Positions 15,833 to 19,776 of a DNA stretch of 19,776 nt are shown here, piece after piece. The position numbers and the translations under genes were made by a program. Source of the DNA: Haplosporangium gracile. Its lineage: Eukaryota > Mortierellomycota > Mortierellomycetes > Mortierellales > Mortierellaceae. The stretch is taken from positions 1-19,776 of the forward strand of contig JAAAUF010000788.1 of NCBI GenBank assembly GCA_015499985.1. The letters are read 5' to 3'. Under the pieces are notes generated by a model. The model was not told the DNA's origin and made no database searches. It was given only the letters and a program-made list of their open reading frames with translations. Every line of letters begins with the position of its first letter. Position 1 is the first letter of the stretch.

Positions 15833-18638
15833 ATGTCCACCGAAATCAGTATGTTCTAGTCGTCTCTGCCTCACTTTCACTTTCGTCTTGTGTCTAGGAC
15901 TGACGATAGAAGCTCGTTTCTTTGTTCTTCTTGAACCTCAACCGCTAACCGTATCCTCCTTTCTATGTCTACTTCTTGCCTCTTTAGCTAACCCTACTGC
16001 TAAGGTACGCCAAGTGCTTCAGATACAGCACCAGCAACTTAACATATTTCACCTTTTGTCCTCTACACTCGTCCGCCCGCTATCGACGAAGACACCCGCA
16101 GACCTTTTCTCTCCACCATCACCTCAATAACAAGAGAGAAGGAGTAATCGAACAGAAAAACACCGCCAACTCGTTAAAGATGGATATCCAGCAACCAATT
16201 CGACTCCACCCTTTCTTTCGCTCCTCACTTTATCTAAGAGAGAATGAAAGGAGAGGCACGCGCTCTCTCTGTTTTTTCGCCCTTATTCCTGTCACCCATT
16301 TGCTCCCTTACACCATTCTCCTATCACACTCCTAACTATGGTTTTCCAACCAAACAGTTTCAAGCAAATGTCAAAAGGATGGTTTTAGGGTCAATTGAAG
16401 CAAGAGAGATCCTCGATGCACGCAAGGGTATAAGTTATTAACCTATTCTAATATTAAACAACGTGTTGTTTATCCATTTAGTCCTTGGCCAACGGCACCC
16501 TCCGCAAGAAGCTCCAGGGCTATGTCGGATTCGCCAACCTCCCCAATCAGGTTCACCGCAAATCCGTCAAGAAGGGCTTCAACTTCACCGTCATGGTTGT
16601 TGGTAAGCCATCCTGACAGAAAAACCCATTCTTATCGCCTCCCTGCTTTTTTTTTTTTTACTTCATCAAGTCTGCTCTCGACTTGACTGTCGGTGTAAAA
16701 AAGCAGAAAGTGTCACTTTTTTTGCTCGTTTCGTTAAATCTTTGTTTCTTGTTTTGTTTTTTTATGTTTTCTCGGAGCCTGTGTGTCTTTTCCTGATGTT
16801 TATATGGCTTCACGCTCTGTGGTGCTCCTTCCGTTTTTCACTGCTCCTTTTTTTTCCTTGGGAGTGAAAAAAGAGAAGAGAGATGGGCTCGCAGACTTAT
16901 TTATATATCACAATCAATAATTGTATCGAGGGCGAACGCTACTGCTCAAAAACATTCCGTCTGTGGAATGGACTTGAGCCAAACAACGAAAAGGGTCTCT
17001 CCCTCCATGTCTCCCGCCCATTTTTGTCGCCCTTTCAGCATCAAAAGTCTTTTCCATGACACTCAAGTCCTGACTTTTTTCTGTCCTACTTTCAATCGCT
17101 TCTCTGTCATAGGTGAATCGGGACTCGGCAAATCGACTCTTGTTAACACCTTGTTCAACGCCCCCTTGTATCCCGCCAAGGAGCACGCTCCTCTCTCCGA
17201 GGAGAGCCCAAAGACTGTCGGCATCCAGGTCCTCAGCACTGATATTGAGGAGAACGGTGTCCGCCTGAAGCTCAATGTCGTCGACACCCCCGGCTTTGGC
17301 GACTTTATCAACAACGAGGACAGGTAACGAACAACAGCAATGGATATCTTTCAGCAAAAACACAAACGAACGGTAGTGGCAACTGTACTATGCCTCTTTT
17401 TCCCTCATCCAAAACCAACCAACCAACAAACCAACACGCTTTGTTTTTGTTTTTATTTTTTTGCTCAACTTGCATTATTCCAAAATAGCTGGAAGCCCAT
17501 CTTGGAGACCATCGAGAGCCGCTTCGATGCTTACCTCGACCAGGAAAACAGAGTCAACCGCAGCAAGATCTCCGACACCCGCGTCAATGCTTGCTTGTAC
17601 TTTATTGCCCCCACTGGTCACTCTCTCAAGGCTCTTGATATTGAGTTCATGAAGCGTCTTCACAAGAAGGTCAACTTGATCCCCGTCATTGCCAAGTCTG
17701 ACACCATGACCAACGAGGAGATTGCTGCCTTCAAGGAGAGAGTACGTGTGGCTGTCTTGTTGATATTATGACGATTTGACTGAAAGCAACAAAGAAGCCG
17801 GCAATGGTACAAAGGAGACCTTATAGATGGACAGTACGATTAACGGATGTTTGCACCTTTTTTTCTCGCCTTCATAGATTCTCTTGGATATTGCTCACCA
17901 CGATATCAAGATCTACCACGCTCAGCATTACGACTGCGATGACATTGAGACCATCAACGAGACCAAGGATGTCATGGTATGAACAAAGCAATCTGCTGCA
18001 TGAGATCAATGGCAAACAAAGGCATGGACTTTTTCCTTGATCATCAATTAACCGGTAATCGCATTTCCTATTTTCTACCTGAACCCGAACAGAGCAAGAT
18101 CCCCTTCGCCATTGTCGGATCTGACAAGGTTATCGAGACTGCTGATGGTCGCCATGTCCGTGGACGCAAGTACCCATGGGGTGTCATTGAGGTCGACAAC
18201 GAGGACCACTGCGATTTTGTTAAGCTCCGTCAGATGTTGATTCGCACCCACATGGAGGAACTCCGTGAGTTCACCAACGACATCCACTACGAGAACTACC
18301 GTACGGAGAAGCTGGTCGCCATGGGTTACCAGCAGGATCACACCGTCTTCAGAGAGGTCGACCCCCTCGCCAAACTGGAGGAGGAGCGTGCCTTGCACGA
18401 GGCCAAGCTTGTGAAGATGGAGCAAGACATGAAGCACGTCTTCCAGCAGAAGGTCCAAGAGAAGGAGGCCAAGCTGACACAATCCGAGGCCGAGCTCTAT
18501 GCCAAACACAAGGAGATGAAGGATGCCCTCGAGAAGCAGAGATTGGATCTGGAGGACAAGAAGAGGAGGATCGAGCAGGGTCGTCCCATCACCCCAGAGA
18601 AGCCCAAGAAGAAGGGCTTTGGTTTCGCCAACAAGTAA
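15833..18638 (+). CDS. Septin, Cdc3/AspB type
   Basis: Seven exons: 15833-15848, 15988-16004, 16482-16602, 17113-17323, 17489-17741, 17878-17976, 18093-18638; 420 aa. Exons 1 and 2 are only 16 and 17 nt. Skipping exon 2 would shift the frame, so it is needed with this start. Landmarks: polybasic/hydrophobic lead [21 protein letters not shown]-loop GESGLGKST (52-60); switch-I Thr86 in PKTVGIQ; G3 DTPGFGD (109-115); G4 AKSD (190-193); septin-unique element with [19 protein letters not shown] (about 260-278); a long coiled coil (about 322-402) containing [19 protein letters not shown]; basic tail ending [11 protein letters not shown]. The coiled-coil sequence is closest to Cdc3 and Aspergillus AspB. 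Septins form hetero-oligomeric rods that polymerise at the cortex, at septa and branch sites. Both the P-loop and the switch Thr are intact, so GTP binding and probably hydrolysis are expected. Introns 2 (477 nt) and 3 (510 nt) are unusually long for the window. Confidence 0.95.
16944..16979 (+). other. Stem-loop in septin intron 3
   Basis: GCTCAA (16944-16949), AAA, CATTCC (16953-16958), a six-base loop, GGAATG (16965-16970), GAC, TTGAGC (16974-16979). Two perfect 6-bp helices are separated by a symmetric 3x3 internal loop. It lies about 130 nt upstream of the intron 3 acceptor and could influence splicing or be a small RNA precursor. Confidence 0.5.
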
Positions 18639-19719
18639 ATAGAGCCATCGTGAACGCGCGCTCCCACGTTTTTCGAGAATGGTAAGGCCTTCTTCTATTG
18701 TTTATTTTTTTACTTTGACTAATATTTTATTTGATGCCAGATAAACCTGGAAACTGATCTGTTGTTTTCTCTGTCTTTTGTGTGTTGTTCATTCGATAGC
18801 TCCACACTTCAACTCTATACCTCTTGCCATCTTTCTCTCTTTATTTTCTTCCATCTTCTTGCTCACTCCTTCTTCCTTCGCGTGTGTAACACCTTCCCGT
18901 CTTTAATACTCTTCTACTCTTGAACAAACAAATTAACTAAAAAAAACTAGAAAAAATACAGGGACGTTTTATGTCTTTCTTTTCTTTTCTGCGCCTTTTT
19001 TTGTTTATTTACTTAATTATTTATGCCGTCCTTTCTTTACGTTCCTACACTTCATCACTTTTTTCTTACACTCAAACAACAAGCACAAAAACATCAGCTG
19101 TCTATCTTCGATTCTGCTCCTTTTATCCATTAAACTTTGCCTGCTTCGTTGAACATCACTCTTTTTTTTTCATTGGTGCTTGTTAGTTTTCTCAAGAAGA
19201 AAGGATGAGGGGAATTAGTGAAGGCGAGATAGATGGAGAGAGAATGACATGAAAATCGGGAGTTTTTTTTCATAATTTTTTTTCTGCTGGACCGGAACTA
19301 AAGACACATCGACACACTTTAGAACAAACCTTCCCCATCTCCCGTTCTCTATCTCTATTTTCTCTGTGACACTCTTCATTATGTTTCTTTCAATTAACCG
19401 CACACCCATATGTTACCGAAAAAAGTTCCACACCAATGGATCGCCTCTCCCAGAAACAAAACAAAGTATTGAACCTTGCACTTAAAGAATCACATTTTTT
19501 CTGTACAAAGGCCATGTTTCACTCTAAGGCGTACGAAAATTGCGCTTTTGCACCCGAAGATAAATAACAAACCGCCGTTTTGGATACACTTTTAAAATCC
19601 TCTAAATCCATCCCCCAGTTTTTTTTTTCGTATGCAATTTTATTTCTCCAGTAATTAGCCCAAGGGAGGCATTTGATAGCGAAAGGAGCTACATACCAAA
19701 CTCCTCCAAGAGCCATCCA
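18639..19719. other. Convergent intergenic region: septin 3' UTR and downstream DNA
   Basis: No gene supported. A possible 3'-UTR intron runs 18682-18740 (GTAAGG to GCCAG, with a TGACTAAT branch-like motif). The DNA is then T/C-rich with several poly-T and poly-A runs. No clear AATAAA follows the septin on the plus strand. Open frames near 18971-19186 (plus) and 19215-19409 and 19519-19716 (minus) lack recognisable motifs and are treated as chance. Confidence 0.5.
19639..19644 (-). terminator. Poly(A) signal AATAAA for a gene entering from the right edge
   Basis: AATAAA on the minus strand 76 nt after the TAA at 19722-19720, followed on that strand by an A-rich run. The spacing supports a minus-strand gene ending near 19720. 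Confidence 0.4.
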
Positions 19720-19776
19720 TTAGTCGCAGTCCGGTCCACAACCTGGCTCTGCGCAACAATTGCCGCTGCTCCTCAC
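19720..19776 (-). CDS. Possible C-terminus of a Cys-rich (metallothionein-like?) protein, partial
   Basis: The minus strand from the window edge reads 18 codons then TAA; the visible residues end GNCCAEPGCGPDCD, four Cys in the last eleven residues (CC-x4-C-x3-C). Such density resembles a small metal-binding or Cys-rich protein tail, and a poly(A) signal lies 76 nt downstream. An alternative frame (GAAAIVAQSQVVDRTATNGW, continuing to a GGTATGT donor near 19698) is also open and could be the real exon. With only 57 bases visible, neither is certain. Confidence 0.3.
   Translation of the reverse strand: MRSSGNCCAEPGCGPDCD

Noticed and set aside
15988..15996. CTAACCCTA, resembling a telomerase-RNA template or telomeric repeat
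   Set aside because: Only nine bases, inside a septin microexon whose reading frame explains it; no repeat array and no RNA structure nearby.
16914..17363. 149-codon minus-strand frame opposite septin intron 3 and exon 4
   Set aside because: Antisense shadow of the GTPase exon extended by chance into the intron; no motif of its own.
18075..18509. 144-codon minus-strand frame opposite the last septin exon
   Set aside because: Leu/Val-rich shadow of the coiled-coil coding sequence; the septin reading is unambiguous.
1..19776. tRNA, rRNA, transposon terminal repeats and CRISPR-type arrays
   Set aside because: Read through both strands; no GGTTCGA-type T-arm in a cloverleaf context, no transposase or reverse-transcriptase motifs, no regularly spaced repeats.

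Overview
The window looks like nuclear DNA of a filamentous, intron-rich, early-diverging fungus. I would guess Mucoromycota, perhaps Mortierellaceae. The reasons are numerous short GT-AG introns with CTAAC-like branch sites, long CT-rich promoters, and a gene set (AspB/Cdc3-type septin, an EIPR1 homologue that budding yeast lacks, a GRAMD4-like protein) typical of such genomes. The lineage is inference; no rRNA or marker gene is present. I assembled every spliced model by hand, checking splice sites and reading phase.

Layout. (1) 86-2180, minus: a four-exon glutamine-synthetase-fold protein resembling the C-terminal half of FluG. (2) 2856-3500, minus: an intronless single-pass membrane protein with a duplicated 27-residue unit and an Asn/Tyr/Thr-rich tail. 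(3) 3501-6175: about 2.7 kb without a confident gene. It holds a duplicated 42-bp element, a 121-codon open frame, a TATA-like box, a long CT-rich tract and a GC-richer island open on both strands. (4) 6176-8938, minus: an eight-exon GRAMD4-like membrane protein with a C-terminal GRAM domain. (5) 9272-12520, plus: an eight-exon Utp4/cirhin homologue sharing a 333-bp divergent promoter with the previous gene. (6) 12877-15118, plus: a nine-exon EIPR1 (TSSC1) homologue. (7) 15833-18638, plus: a seven-exon Cdc3/AspB-type septin with a 17-nt microexon. (8) From 18639 to the end: convergent intergenic DNA, then a possible Cys-rich C-terminus read from the far edge on the minus strand.

The genes do not form a pathway. 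They are ordinary eukaryotic housekeeping and trafficking functions: nitrogen/amide-type ligase, membrane contact or signalling, 18S rRNA processing, endosomal recycling and septin cytoskeleton. I saw no mobile element, CRISPR array, tRNA or rRNA. The least explained parts are the 3.5-6.1 kb region, the repeat-bearing membrane protein, the structured hairpin in a septin intron and the Cys-rich edge fragment.
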